Assembly (NCBI GenBank): GCA_000181795.3
Contig: CM012953.1
Span: 14,180,183 to 14,244,182, forward strand
Direction: 5' to 3'
DNA from: Trichinella spiralis
Taxonomy: Eukaryota > Nematoda > Enoplea > Trichinellida > Trichinellidae
DNA length: 64,000 nt
Shown: positions 38,801 through 51,057 of the stretch, piece by piece
Numbering within the stretch: the first letter of the stretch is position 1
Layout: each line of letters opens with the position of its first letter
Position numbers and translations under genes: made by a program
Notes under the pieces: generated by a model
Database searches by the model: none
What the model was told of the DNA's origin: nothing
The model's input: only the letters and a program-made list of their open reading frames with translations

Positions 38801-39780
38801 GAACCAGAAGATGGGCAATATTTTCAAAGAATTAAACTGTCAATGCAAACTGTTCATATTGAAAAGAAATTGTCATTTAAGTTAACCTTTGCAACCGGCC
38901 CGCCAACGCTTGCTTTTCCGCTTAATCGTAGTACTGAGGGAGTGTGAGAGAGTTTAGCTATTTTCAATAGCAACGTTCAAAATAAGCAACCCGAAAAGCA
39001 CAGCAATTGGGAAAAAGCACACACCAATTGTGCCAGATGAAGAGCCTTTTTGATGATAAGCTGATTCAAAAATTAAAAATGATATTTAATTGAGAAATTG
39101 TTGCACATCACGGTCAACTCGATCATCCCACAAATTAGCTAACTTGAAAACTTGACGTGAAGAAAAAAGCCTCAATCGATGAATTTCAGTTCAACTGAAT
39201 CACAGAGTTAAAGTATATAAATGGAAATTTGAACGGTGGGCCTTGCAAACAAGCATCGATCTTGTGCCTCTTTCCTTCCTTCCGCATCCCAATCAGCCAA
39301 TGCATAATAAGCACAACAGCATACATCTATCTCTTTGTTCCCATTCTTCCAAACTTTCCAACTTACCATATTCTGGGCATAGCATGGCTTGGCTTAGCTC
39401 ACAATCGACACCAACTGTTCCAAAAATAGATTATGCACTTTCAAGAAAAAACAATAAAACAACAAATACACTACAACAAAATCAAATAAATACAAATACA
39501 ATGCAACAACCACAACAACAAATAAATAGCCTAAATTCAAATTTAAAAAGCATACATGCAAATAAACATATATTTGCAAATTTATTAAAATTTCAAAATT
39601 GCAAAATATGATGATGGCAAAAAAATGATTAACAAAAGGCACTGCATATGATATCTATTTGATAGATAATGTTAAATATTTCTGTTATTACACACGCACA
39701 TATAAATAAATAAATGAATAAATATATATAGAGAGAGAGAATACACAAACAATGAATAACCTGCTAAAATAATGCGTGAG
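35837..39780. other. intergenic region upstream of integrin alpha
   Basis: Nearly 4 kb, mostly AT-rich. Contents: an ACT/CTG-rich low-complexity tract (about 35870-35950), a compact hairpin at 37410-37440, a GC-elevated patch with minus-strand open frame near 37434-37676, and a plus-strand open frame at 38732-38947 (see findings). No family is recognised. It is likely the cis-regulatory region of the integrin gene plus the 3' flank of the coiled-coil gene. Confidence 0.5.
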
Positions 39781-42700
39781 CTACTTTTCATTGAGCAGCG
39801 ATAATTTTTTCCTGCCCTTGGGCAGCAACATCTGCTGAAGATGCAATGTAAACAGAACTGCCATTGCAGCGCATTTCAAATAATTGACTCCATTGCGACG
39901 TATTTTTCGCGTCTTCAACGCGCACAAATGACAAAGTGATTTTTCCAAATGTTGCTGCTGTTGCTGTTCACTTGGGTACAACTTTCTCTGAACATCCCAA
40001 TTTTGCCAAATCAAACGATCCAACTGAAACAAAAGTACAACAAACAAACAAATACAATGCTTAAAACAAATATGATTGTGCAGTTTACAAAAATCTAAAC
40101 CAACAGTTCAAATTACAAAAAACCCCACTCACATATACAAAATTATACACTCACTATTCTGCTTTATACGGTCAGCTTTTAAAGCTTGTGTTACAGAAAA
40201 TGAAATTTACCTCTCGTTTCGAAGAGTCCCTTTGACAATCATGACAATGCAAACAGGTAGGCACGAATAAATTGAATGCAGAACTTAAATTATAACTAAA
40301 AACAATTGCATCTTTAAGTTAAAAAATTCCGTCACTTCACTGTCAAGCAGAGCTAATACAAAGCTATCTGACGATACATAATATACAAACTGATACAGTT
40401 CATAATGAAACACAATATCGGCAAATTTTGCAAACCGCAAACAAATCACAGACACACACACACACAATGCATAAAGCATAATTAGTGTATAAAAATGAAA
40501 ATTTAAATTAAAAAAAACCATAAGCAGAATGCTTTTTTCAATCAGCCTCCGGCACAAATTTGCTTACTGCAAACCCAACGGTTCAGGTGAAATAGGATTA
40601 TTGCGAGGTGATTTTTGCAAATGTTCCAACAGAAGCTGTGAATCGGCTTTCAATTCCACTTTTTCTTCACGCAATTTGTTCGCCTCGGTCAAAAGCATAT
40701 CGCGTTCTTTTTGAAGTCGGCGATTCAGTATCACTTCTTCGTCAAAACTTTCACGAAGAACCTAACATTTTTCAACATCAACGCATCTTGAATAATGTAA
40801 ATCAAAAAAAAATATAACCATTAATAAATAATGATTTAATTAAGTAATTATTAATCACATTAAATAAACAACATACAATAAACTTTATCTAGTTAATCGT
40901 ATATTTTAGATTTTTTAAACATTTAAATTATATTTAACATGATAATAAAATTTACTTTTATAACGCGAACAGATTCAGCATGCAAAAGTTGGTGCATTCT
41001 TGAAGAACTTTCCGCATCTCGATTCAATTGTTTGTATCTTTCTACAACGTCCGAATATTTCATTCTACAGTCGAGCAGCTCTTGGAAAAGTTTGTCAGTT
41101 TTGATCCGCAATTCCACGCAAGTAGCCCGCTCGTCACCAATCAGCTTGTTCAAATGCAAATTTCGTTCACGCATCTCCTTCATCTCTTCCTTATGTCGAG
41201 ACATCTCTCTCATGCGATTTTCATTTGCCGCTTGTAAATTGTTCATCAATCGATTATTATAATCTCGCAACTGTTGCATTTCACCTTTACATATTTGAAA
41301 ATTAATCGTCAAAAATTTTTTAAACAACAACTACAAAATCTTCCCCTTCAAGTAATCAATAGAAATAGACAAATTTACTTACTTTTCAACTGCATCACGC
41401 GTAAATCTTGACTAAGTAAATCATCTGCAAGCTTAAATAGAAATTTAATTATCACAAAAAAAGCTGTGTATAAGGAATTTCTCTTTTTGAAACACTACAC
41501 TGGATTTAGCGGGAGATGTTGCATCGTTGGCATCAAATTCGCCGGATGTTTTCTTCACCACAACAGTTTCGTCTCTAGCAGCAGGATCGAAATTATTGGA
41601 AAGATCCACTACAGGCAACGTTTTTTGTAAAGTAGATTTTTCAGATTCATTCACCGATAGCAAAGGCGTTTTGATAATCTTATTATCAAAGTTGCACTGT
41701 TTCAAGACTGCTTCGAAATCATTCAAATCTGTACTAGCAACATAAGCGCTGCATAAAACATTCCTGACCGTCCCTGTCAGTGCATCCCACAGTGAAGTCA
41801 TGTTCTCGCAATCAACTGTTGTACACAACTCTTCAACTGTAAAATATACAACAATTTTACAAAGAACCGAAAAAATACCGCTCAAATTTACTACCAAGAC
41901 GCATACGCAGTCGATCGCGTAGCTGATTCAGCTCGTCATTAAATTTACAGCACGTATCATCATATTGAGCTTTTGCATTTTCCTTCAATTTCAAATAAAC
42001 AACAAGAATAAATTAAATTCAATTAAAAAATCTCAAAATTGCAATCTTTTACCTTCCACTGTTGGAATTCCACTGCCAACAGTTGCAATTGTTCATTAGC
42101 TCGAGTATAATTTTGTTCGAGTTGAATTATTTTCGCACTTTGATTTTCCTTAAATATAAACATCTTTCATTAATAACTTTTCCAAAAAAAAACTATTAAC
42201 GTTATTAAAAGTAATTTTCAGGAAACAGTTACCTTCTCTTTCAACGTCTGATCCAATACATGTTCCAAATCGCTTATTTTATCCCTGAGATTGATATTCT
42301 CCTCTTCTTTTTCTTTCATTTTCGAACGATAATCTTCTGTTTTCGATTTTTGACTCTCGTATGCTTTCTAGAATGCACGAAATGGGTAAAATTTCAAAGA
42401 AAAAAAAAAGAAAATCTGATTTCAAAGCATTCTCACATGATTTCGAAAAAAAACAACATTATATAAATAATAAATTCTACTTTTTGATAATTTTTTTTAA
42501 AATTAAAATTACTTCTGAAATACAATGTGAACAGATGTAAAAAATTTTGAAATTACAATTTATACCTGAACATCTTTTACTGCGCTAACGTGAACTTCCA
42601 TTTGCGACAGTGTGGATTGCAAGCGTTCAATTTCTTCTTTTTTCTTTTTAAGTTTATAACGCAACACTGGTTCATTACAGCCAGCATCCTGGGCAAACAA

Positions 42701-45700
42701 AAAATTAAAGTCAATCAAAACAAATTTTCATAATTTTAAATAAGAATTCAAAGTAAACTTTTCCATTGCAAATCTTACTTACGTCCAAATCGCACTGTTC
42801 ATTGTAATAATTCAATTGCATCGCTTTGTTGTACAATTCTGCACGACAACTTTTCAACTCCTCTTTCAAGGTGTCAATCTGAATGGAATGGAAAATGAAA
42901 TTCCATTCATCTCCAGGATGGAATGACAAAAATATTTCAATTAAAATTTTGAAAAAAAACAAATTTTACAAACCTGCATTTCATTTTCTTTCTCTTTCAA
43001 TCGGAACAGTTCCAATTGTTGTTCAGCATCTCGGAGACGATTCACGACAGTATTATCACCAGCAAATGACAATTTGTCGCATTTAATTTGCAACGAAGCA
43101 TTCTCCTGCTTTGCGTCATACAACTGTTTGGTCATCAGTGCTTTCTCTGTTCTCAAAGCCTTAAAAAATGCAAAATATTTTTTTTGTAAATTATGCACGG
43201 AACAGATGAAAACAAAACATAAATTCCAATATTCATCATTTTCTACATCATTCTCTTGGCCAAGTTTCCATTTTTCGCTGCGCAATGCGTTGTATTGTTC
43301 TTTCAGTTCATGCATTTCATTTTGCAATTGTTCACATTCTTCGAATTTTTTTTCCAACATCTAAAATTGTATCCTATTCATGTTCATGCACAATTGTCAA
43401 CAATAAATTCTCTCTGTACTTCATTAGATTTTTCAACAGTTGTACAGCTAATATTTTTATTGTCTTGCATTTCATTCATCAAATCCACCCCATCGACGGA
43501 TAATGATGATTCTGAAAGGCCACTTTTAATCATTGCCTCTTTCAGCTTGCGTTCCAAATTTTCTATGCGTTCGACATTCTTGCGATGTTCTTCTTCATGT
43601 TCCAAAGCTTGATCCTGAAACAGTTTAATTTGCTTAAATTTCCATTTTCAATTGATCAAATTTATACAAATTGAGCATTGAAAAAACTTACTTGCATAAA
43701 CACTTTCGATTTATTCAACATTCCTTCCAAAGCGATCACTTGAGCACTGTATTCTTCCAATTTTTCCTTGGCGCTGTTCTCTTGTTGAGCATGCAGTTGC
43801 TCTTTTGCACTGAGTTCAGCTTCAAGTTCGTCGATCTGTTTCTGCAATCGACACTGATTTCCAAGCGTTCTCTCACTGAGCTTTTCCAATATACGATACG
43901 TTTTTCTCCTGGTACCTTTGTTTATTAAAAAATAAAAAATTCAAAAATTTGAAAAAAAAATACATCCATCAAATGATTCACTTGATTTAATAGGATCCAA
44001 ATCTTCATCTTCTTCGTTCCACTGCAGTCGGGAATTATTATCAATCAGATGAATCATCTGATCCAGCAAAGCAATTTCAGCTGCTTGGATAGCTTCCAAT
44101 CGGTTGTTTATTTCAGAATTGTCGTTCAAATTTGCTAAAATTACTTGGCATTATTATTATTTTACAAATATTTAAAAAGCCAACGCTCTTATTGTCGTCG
44201 AAAGCAGGTAACATTCAGCGAAATGTACACAACACATTAAATGCAAAGTGGAGAGAGTTAGTTCTACTAAATAGCTGCCTACTGCTTTGCCAGTAGAGGA
44301 GAATAGGAAAGACAGACACTTTTCCTCTCTGCTCTTCATTATTATAGAAAACAATCGTTTATTTTGTTACATAACAAAAATAAATACAATCTAGTAAATA
44401 TTCAAATAAAACTTCTCATCATGCATTCAAAAGAAAAAGAAGAAAATCACCATTCCAACAAAAAAAATTATATTGCATCAAACATATTCTTTTGCTTTAC
44501 TATTCTTAAAATAATACACAACTATTAATTATAATTTTGCAATTTGAAATAAATCCATCTCAGAGTCTACAAAAACTATTTTTTAAATCAAATTATGCTT
44601 TTCATTTATCCATAAACCAAAAAAGAAAACATATATTAAAATTAATAACGTTTCAAAAAATAACGCGCTTGTATTATATAAAAAGAGTTTAATAAATTTG
44701 TGACAGAAAAAAGTATCAACCAATATTTTATTTGAAAATATGTTCTAATGGAAAAAAGCTTTAACTGTATGGAAAGGAAATATTTTTTGCATACTGTATT
44801 ACTGAATTACGTGGAGATATAAGTGTTTTTTTTACCTTCGACGCATTTATCTCGATATTCATTAGTTGAAGCTTTTCTGTTGTGGGAGATCATTTCACAT
44901 TTCTATTAAAATACCAAAAAAAATAATTTAATCTATCAAAATCATAATGGTTTAAATACAAACCAAATCTCCGTTTTCGTTGCCTCTCAATCGAAGCTCA
45001 CATTTCAAAGCTTGCAATTCAGAACGAAGCATCATCACTTGTTCGACAAGTTCAGTTTCATAATAAGTTGCATCTTGAGCCGTTGTCTGAGCATTCGCAG
45101 ATTGCAATTGAGCAGCTTTGGAAACTGATGCCATCGTGGATTTCAAATTTGCATCGTCAGCCAGAAGATTGAGCATCAAATCCAATCGCTGAAGCGCCTC
45201 TTTGCGTTCAGCCAGCAGACGACTCTGCACCATCAAGCATTCCAAAAAACAGTTGAACCAGGGAAACTCGCTCTGCCACTGATCTACGACAATACAACAA
45301 CTGCTACCATCACCGTTGCCATTTTCATTACTGCACTGATCGATTATTGGATTTTCACCAATGCTGCCGTATTCATTTTCCTCGTTGATTAGCTGCTGCT
45401 TCTCATTGCATGCGATTTTTTCACCTTCCAAAAATGCAATTTTGTAATGGCTTTTGTCCGGCTCATATCGTCCATTCGACCATGCTTGCGTGTTTCTCTC
45501 ATTGGCCTGAAAGCATAAATGACGCACAAAGCGCACCAGCCAATCATCGCCGTCGACCCGCCATCGAGAATCACCACCACCAATAGCCTCTTTGTACCAG
45601 CAGTAAAGAGGTTCAAATTCGAGCAACACGCGCAACTTCTGCAACTCGCCGATCAGTTTAACAAACGCTGGAGATGTGCCCTGCTCTTGATTCGACGTCC

Positions 45701-45806
45701 CGTTGGCGAGACTGTCTTCGCTTGAAGTGTCCACACCACAGGCCACGCCTTCCGATGCAGAGCCGTCCGCCGAGTCCCCACTGGTGGATCGGTGCATTTC
45801 TTTCAA
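39781..45806 (-). CDS. large coiled-coil protein, family not recognised
   Basis: Eighteen exons give 1185 aa: 45806-44964, 44902-44836, 44134-43982, 43915-43692, 43614-43420, 43360-43247, 43159-42974, 42878-42783, 42688-42566, 42367-42233, 42148-42053, 41982-41895, 41836-41499, 41431-41383, 41284-40956, 40761-40568, 40295-40211, 40023-39781. All phases match. The first 210 residues are a mixed, possibly globular part (GDDWLVRFVRHLC). Residues about 230 to 1075 are mainly long heptad-type helices, rich in Glu, Lys, Gln and Leu, broken by a non-helical Ser/Thr/Asp segment encoded by the 338-nt exon. The C-terminus has a CLHCHDC cysteine cluster and a hydrophobic stretch (LKCAAMAVLFTLHL) followed by basic residues, perhaps a membrane anchor. 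An alternative end exists: reading through the donor at 40567 gives an immediate TAA and 1077 aa. The architecture suggests a centrosomal, Golgi-tether or motor-adaptor protein, but that is inference. Confidence 0.8.
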
Positions 45807-45827
45807 TTTTACGACTCTACTTCAAAA

Positions 45828-46102
45828 CTATGCAAAAAAATTCACATTATCATTTCAGTACATCTAACTGAGCATACACGGACATTTACACTAACTACAA
45901 TTGCAACACTGTATATGTTATCATCGTACGGTATTTCAAATTAAAATTTTCCTCGTCCAATATACAAAATTATCTTCAAATCACAATAAACAAAACACAA
46001 CTGCACACTGAACAGTGCTGACAAAATGATGCCTGATTGAATACAGTATACAATTAACAATTTTCAAATTAACGTCTCATGAAAATAAAAACTTAACTTA
46101 CC
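45828..46102 (-). promoter_or_regulatory. 5' UTR intron of the coiled-coil gene
   Basis: On the minus strand a GCG|GTAAGT donor follows base 46102, and a TTTTTTGCATAG acceptor ends at 45828. This leaves 22 nt of leader before the ATG at 45806. It implies an untranslated first exon within about 46100-46400, where GC is raised. Transcription would start there, divergent from SAP30. Confidence 0.5.
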
Positions 46103-46157
46103 GCTACTCCAGGTAAGAGAAAATGAAAAAAAATACGTGTGCATGTGTGCAACAAAG

Positions 46158-46192
<35 letters not shown>

Positions 46193-47141
46193 AGCAAGTT
46201 GCTTTTCGCAATTAATAACTGAAAATTGAAACATAAAAAGATGAAGAAAATGTTTCTGCTATTAAAAAGTTGTCCATATTTTTCAGCAAATCCTCTACAG
46301 ATGTTGTTGCAGAAGTGAGCAAAGTGAACGCGGATATTTCGAGAAGAGCAGCCGTGCGCTGTGGCCACTGATAAGTGCAACAACTTTGCAAGAAAGCAAG
46401 TCAATAAAAATGCAAAGATAAAACTTCAACCAAAAAGGCCACTTAATCATCGAACATCACCTCATATAAACAGCTGTGGTCATTCGTAATTCGGAATCGA
46501 AATAGAATATATTTTGAAAAAAAATATATTAAAACATCCAATTTAATACATAATGATACCTTACAAATTTCATAAAAAAATTTAAAACTTTAAATTAGAG
46601 CACTATAAAATAATCAATCAATCATAATGAAATTAAAAATATTTCCTGTATGTATCAAAATTTTAATATTGAAAACGCTATTCCAAAATATTTGTACTTA
46701 AGTGAAAATAAAAAAAAATCAAATTGCTGAGAAGAAAAATTAAAACTACATTATAAAATATTTTAACACAAAATTATCTGGCTTAAAAATTATTTCCAAA
46801 CAACACATACCAAAATCAACCTGTCTGTATTCAATAAGCCAAAATTAGAAATGGTATACTGTTATGAATATAATCAAGAAATGTGGTAAAATTTTTTTGA
46901 ATGTTTTAATTTCAATGTTCCAAAAAATAATTATTTATTAATTTCAGCTTAAATTTATAACTATTCAATTATTTTGAAGTAATATTTTATTTGATTATTG
47001 TAATAAAATGACTTAACACTGCTTACTTTTTCAAAATTTATTAAAGGTCATACTGTAAATTGCACAAACATTGCAGATTTATGTGTCTTAAGCGAATTGT
47101 ATTTATACTTTTTATTTAATTTGATTTTAAACATTTTTATA
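46103..47141. other. divergent intergenic region between the coiled-coil gene and SAP30
   Basis: It contains the putative untranslated exon, a CA/TA microsatellite (46158-46193) and a short coding-like plus-strand frame (46237-46371). The rest is AT-rich. It may act as a shared promoter for the two divergent genes. Confidence 0.45.
46158..46193. repeat. compound (CA)n(TA)n microsatellite
   Basis: A CA run followed directly by a TA run, upstream of the coiled-coil gene within its likely 5' leader. Confidence 0.85.
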
Positions 47142-48634
47142 ATGAGTCCGGAAGATATAATGTACTATAGCAGGCCTAGCAGTGATTTGCTGAATATTGA
47201 GAGAGCGTCTAAAATACCATCATTTCCTGTTATACCATGGGCTCAGCCGAAAGGTCGACTTCATTGCTTCATTCATGAAGAGGGACAGCCGTGTCACAGA
47301 CCTGCCACTTCGTTTATTTCTAGCAAACGGATAAAGAAATTATTAGCCAAGTCAAATTTAAAGCTTATATCAAAGTCCGAAGTAATTTATCATGAAATCA
47401 CTCTTTATTTTATGATGTTATGCAATTTTTTATTCGTCTGAAATTGAATTGTTTTCAGTTTAATTTGTCAAAGGATAAATTATTTTCTAAGATATGTATA
47501 TATATATATATATATATTAACTTTATGTTGTTTTTAAACGTTCTAAAGTAAGAAAAAAATGTAACAATGAACAATTATCAACCTTCAGTTTATTGTTTTC
47601 TGAAATTTACTTTTAATTTCATAGTATAATTGTTTAGAATCCTATTTTGTTTCATGCTTTATTTTATAGGCAAGCCATGTATATGTGTGTAATATGCACA
47701 AGAAACAGTTAGACTCTGAAAGAAGTGACATAAATTCTGAAGATGCGAATAGTGAAGAAACGATTACTGGTTACAGCCTTATACGTGTAAGATTATTTTT
47801 TCTTATATTAAGCCCATTCTATTTTTAATCATAAAATATGAAAATAAATCATTTAAATATTTATTTCGGCACGACAAAAACTGACAAATTGTATTCAGTG
47901 CAAAAATGAAAATTCATTGTATGAAATGCAACAACTGTAAGTTCATGTTTTATTTTGCCATTATGACTTCTTACATTTCAAAGTGTATTATTATATTTAT
48001 TAGTATTTAATGTTCATTAGTTATTATGAAATCATACTGCGCCGTGGGATTATTTGATGAACCATAGAGATTACTTTTTTATGGTTAGTATTTTTGTTAA
48101 AAGAATGCTTTAGCAGTTACGTATTATAATTGAAATAATTGCAAAAGTAGTAAATGCTCACTGAATGAGAGCCGTCGTTTTATTATAAATAAGGTGTTTG
48201 CAATTTTATGATTTCTTCAACTGTAGCGATGAATCGATGTTTTGAAGAAGCTACAGTATGGATATATTTTGAAGTGACGATTAAGTATAATTTGTGGCAG
48301 TTATCAGCTGTTTATCATTTAATGCATTCGCTGTAGTATTTAACATCAGTTGTTAATAATTTATTTATAAAAGTATTAACTACAGTTATTAACATTTTAA
48401 TTTTAGGCCTGTTTTGATCGTATGGCACCCAGAGCTATCAGAAGATATAAAAAAGCTAATAACTTGTCTACAGATCCAGCTTCTACCCGTGATGAAATTT
48501 TAGACATATTGGCCAAACATGCACTTTCATCACCTGTGAATGAAAAAGAATGCATTGCACAGTGTGTTTTAAAGATTAGTAAGGCAAATCAAGCTAAAAC
48601 AACTATTAACGGCGATGATGTTCGAATAGAATAA
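47142..48634 (+). CDS. SAP30: SAP30, Sin3-HDAC corepressor subunit
   Basis: Three exons (47142-47381, 47670-47786, 48407-48634) give 194 aa. SAP30 and SAP30L are nuclear subunits of the Sin3-histone deacetylase complex. They stabilise the complex and bind DNA and phosphoinositides. The N-terminal zinc module of C-C-C-H type is visible as C42 (RLHCFI), C51 (QPCHRPA), C87 and H90 (VYVCNMH), with the basic SKRIKKLLAKSNLKL segment between. An acidic serine-rich linker follows. The C-terminal Sin3-binding domain is recognisable from RYKKANNLS and HALSSPVNEKECIAQCVLKI, matching the RYKRHYKL and HFRNIPVNEKETL blocks of the vertebrate proteins. Length is close to human SAP30L (183 aa). The start is the first ATG in an exon with no upstream frame. 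It diverges from the coiled-coil gene and is followed 313 bp later by the EGF-module gene. Confidence 0.88.
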
Positions 48635-48947
48635 TGAATGTACTTTGTGATAAATTTTTATTCTACTTTTCATTTTATGTTTTGTACAGTTGATTTGAAT
48701 TTTATTTTTTGTGCGTTGAATTCAGTTTAAGTGTTTTAATGTTAGTCTGACATTTTATGGTGATTTGATTTGAATTGACTGAATAATGAAAAAGAATTAA
48801 ATTTTTAAGCAAACCCCTGGTAATTGAAAATTAAGCTTACACCGAAAGTTTAAACAAAGTTGCATACTATAAGAAACAAATATTGAAAATTTTTATTTTA
48901 AAGTGATTCAATTTAAAACAAAAGCAGAGGTTTAAAATTAAAATTCA
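48635..48947. other. gap between SAP30 and the EGF-module gene
   Basis: 313 bp of AT-rich DNA. No strong pyrimidine-tract acceptor precedes the next ATG (the nearest AG lies in a purine-rich context), so operon linkage is not supported here as it is for PMVK and SNAP-29. Confidence 0.5.
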
Positions 48948-51057
48948 ATGGCTGAAAAATTTAACATTTCCAGTTTAATACAGTTACAAAGTATTCTTCT
49001 TTTCTCCTGTATGCTGTTGCACACTTGCACAGTAAGTATGCTTAACACAACATGATTATATATGTATTTGTATTTTTTAATTACGTATTTTCATGTTAAG
49101 TTAAATATTTGTTGTTGAGAATGTACAATGCTTTTTATTGAGAATATTTAATTATATATGTGAAATATTAAAATTGATTTTAGATGAATTTTATGTTCAC
49201 TCTCATGAAAATTTTTGCTCTTCTGAGCTACAATTTCAGTGTGTTGGAAGCTGAGTTTGGGAATTTTCGCGGTCTCTGTATCAGTGATGTAATGCCAGAC
49301 TATAGTATTGCATCAATGAAACTTTCTCATGACACTTGCATCTCACTAAATGAATTACGTTCCAATGATTTTGTCGCATCTTGTTATCCTGGAAGTCTGC
49401 TGGACTTAAACGATTTTCGAAAAGAACGTTTATTAATGCGTCTGAATGACAATATCGTAGACTTTGTGGAGGCGTTTGGGAAAAAAGCAATTTCATTTCC
49501 AGCATACATTATGCAATTTCCATTTACTCGACCTATATCTCATCTTAATCTGGAAGAGCATCTGAAAGTGAGCGTAATGCCATACTATGCTACAGAAGCT
49601 GAGTATTATGATTATTCTTGTGAAAAAAATTTGGAAGATATTATTTGCACACCAGTGCAATATGCACCTGCAGTTCCAGTGATCAATGTAACGAGTTTTT
49701 TTGAGGCACAAAAGAAGTTCGTTGCTGAAAACACAGCGGATTTGTTGGAAACTGCTAGAATTGCCACATATTTTGAAATTGTATTGAAAACCGACAGTCA
49801 TTTATCATCTTCAGGTATAGATGTGAAAATAAATCACATATATGAAATCATGTTCAACGTCAGCTATGTAATGTGCACAACGGACTTTATGGACAACTGT
49901 GTGTTCTTTGATAAAGAGTTGAGAGTTTGCACATATTGCAAACCAAATTTTATAGGCGAATTATGCACCAGTAAGTTGCATTGTATAAAAATGTATTTTG
50001 CAATTTTCTTAAAATATATATTCAAATTCACATTCACCTTAAGCTAATAATATTTTCACAACATCACAATAAATCATAAAGTTAAAAATGATAAAAAAAA
50101 CGATTGTTTTTGAAAATTAATTTCTGCATTATAAAATTATATGTAGTGAAGTGGTTATTTTTAAAATTTTATTTACATTTAGAGGAAATATCTCATGACA
50201 GACTTATATCGTGCAATACGTTAGACTGCGGTGCGACTGGGCAATGCGTTGAAAAGGATGGTCATTCAATGTGCATCTGTACTTCTTATGATGGTGTGAT
50301 GATAAAATTGAATATTATTTAACTATAAAATGCTTTTCATTTCAATAATTAATTGATCACGCAGAGATAATAGTTAATCAGTCAGTCAATCAATCAGTTA
50401 GTTGATATTAATAAATAAATTGAATTAAATTAATAGTTATCATAAAATTAATAAGCTTAGCTTTATTAAAACATTTTTATGAATTTTTAGTTGTAGAAGA
50501 GAAAAAATTATTCATCATTTACATTGCTTATTTTCTTTTTTGTCGTTTTATTAATATAAAAATGTTTTTTCAGATGATAAGTATCAGAAACTATTTTGGA
50601 TACTTACGGTCGTGGTGGCTATTGGTGTCTTTTGGCTGACCTTTTCTCGTCAAAAAAAGAAGGTATATCAGTGGGTTATTTTTCATTATTTTTCTCTAGG
50701 TTTGTTTCATAATTGAATAATTTAATTTCTGAGTAAAATTAAAGCGTTTAAATTTTGCTTTTCAACTATACATATATGTAAAGAAACGAACTTTACATTT
50801 TCAATAAGAAGAGATTATTATTATTATTATCGTGTGTCGCTGCTGTATGGTGTTCAAAAACATGTATAAATAAATTTTCATGAATTACAGCAAACAGTTT
50901 CATTGTCTGAAGGTCCGGAATCAAAAAGTCCACTACCATCGTCAAGCAAGGCTGAAGAAGTGAGTGAAATTCAGAAAAATACAAAAATAATAAAACTTTA
51001 ATTCAACACTTGTTCGTTTAGACCAAATCTCCAACTAATCCTACTGCCGTTGTATAA
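48948..51057 (+). CDS. type I membrane protein with two EGF-like modules
   Basis: Six exons (48948-49031, 49184-49970, 50183-50293, 50574-50662, 50891-50959, 51022-51057) give 391 aa. An N-terminal hydrophobic stretch (LQSILLFSCMLLHTC) reads as a signal peptide. If instead the ATG at 49184 were used, a second hydrophobic start (MFTLMKIFALLSYNF) would serve. The ectodomain (about 50-257) has scattered cysteines and no family I recognise. It is followed by an EGF-like module (about 258-290, ending CTYCKPNFIGELC) and a second one (about 300-328, CNTLDCGATGQC...CIC). One transmembrane helix (LFWILTVVVAIGVFWLTF, about 336-353) leads to a short basic then Ser/Pro-rich cytoplasmic tail. It is probably a cell-surface adhesion or signalling protein; no more specific role can be claimed. 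Confidence 0.8.

Noticed and set aside
39783-39972. Second open frame (FGKITLSFVRVEDAK..) over the last coiled-coil exon
   Set aside because: It looks protein-like, but it is preceded by an in-frame TGA and does not match the splice phase. The other frame is open through the whole exon and joins upstream exons in phase.
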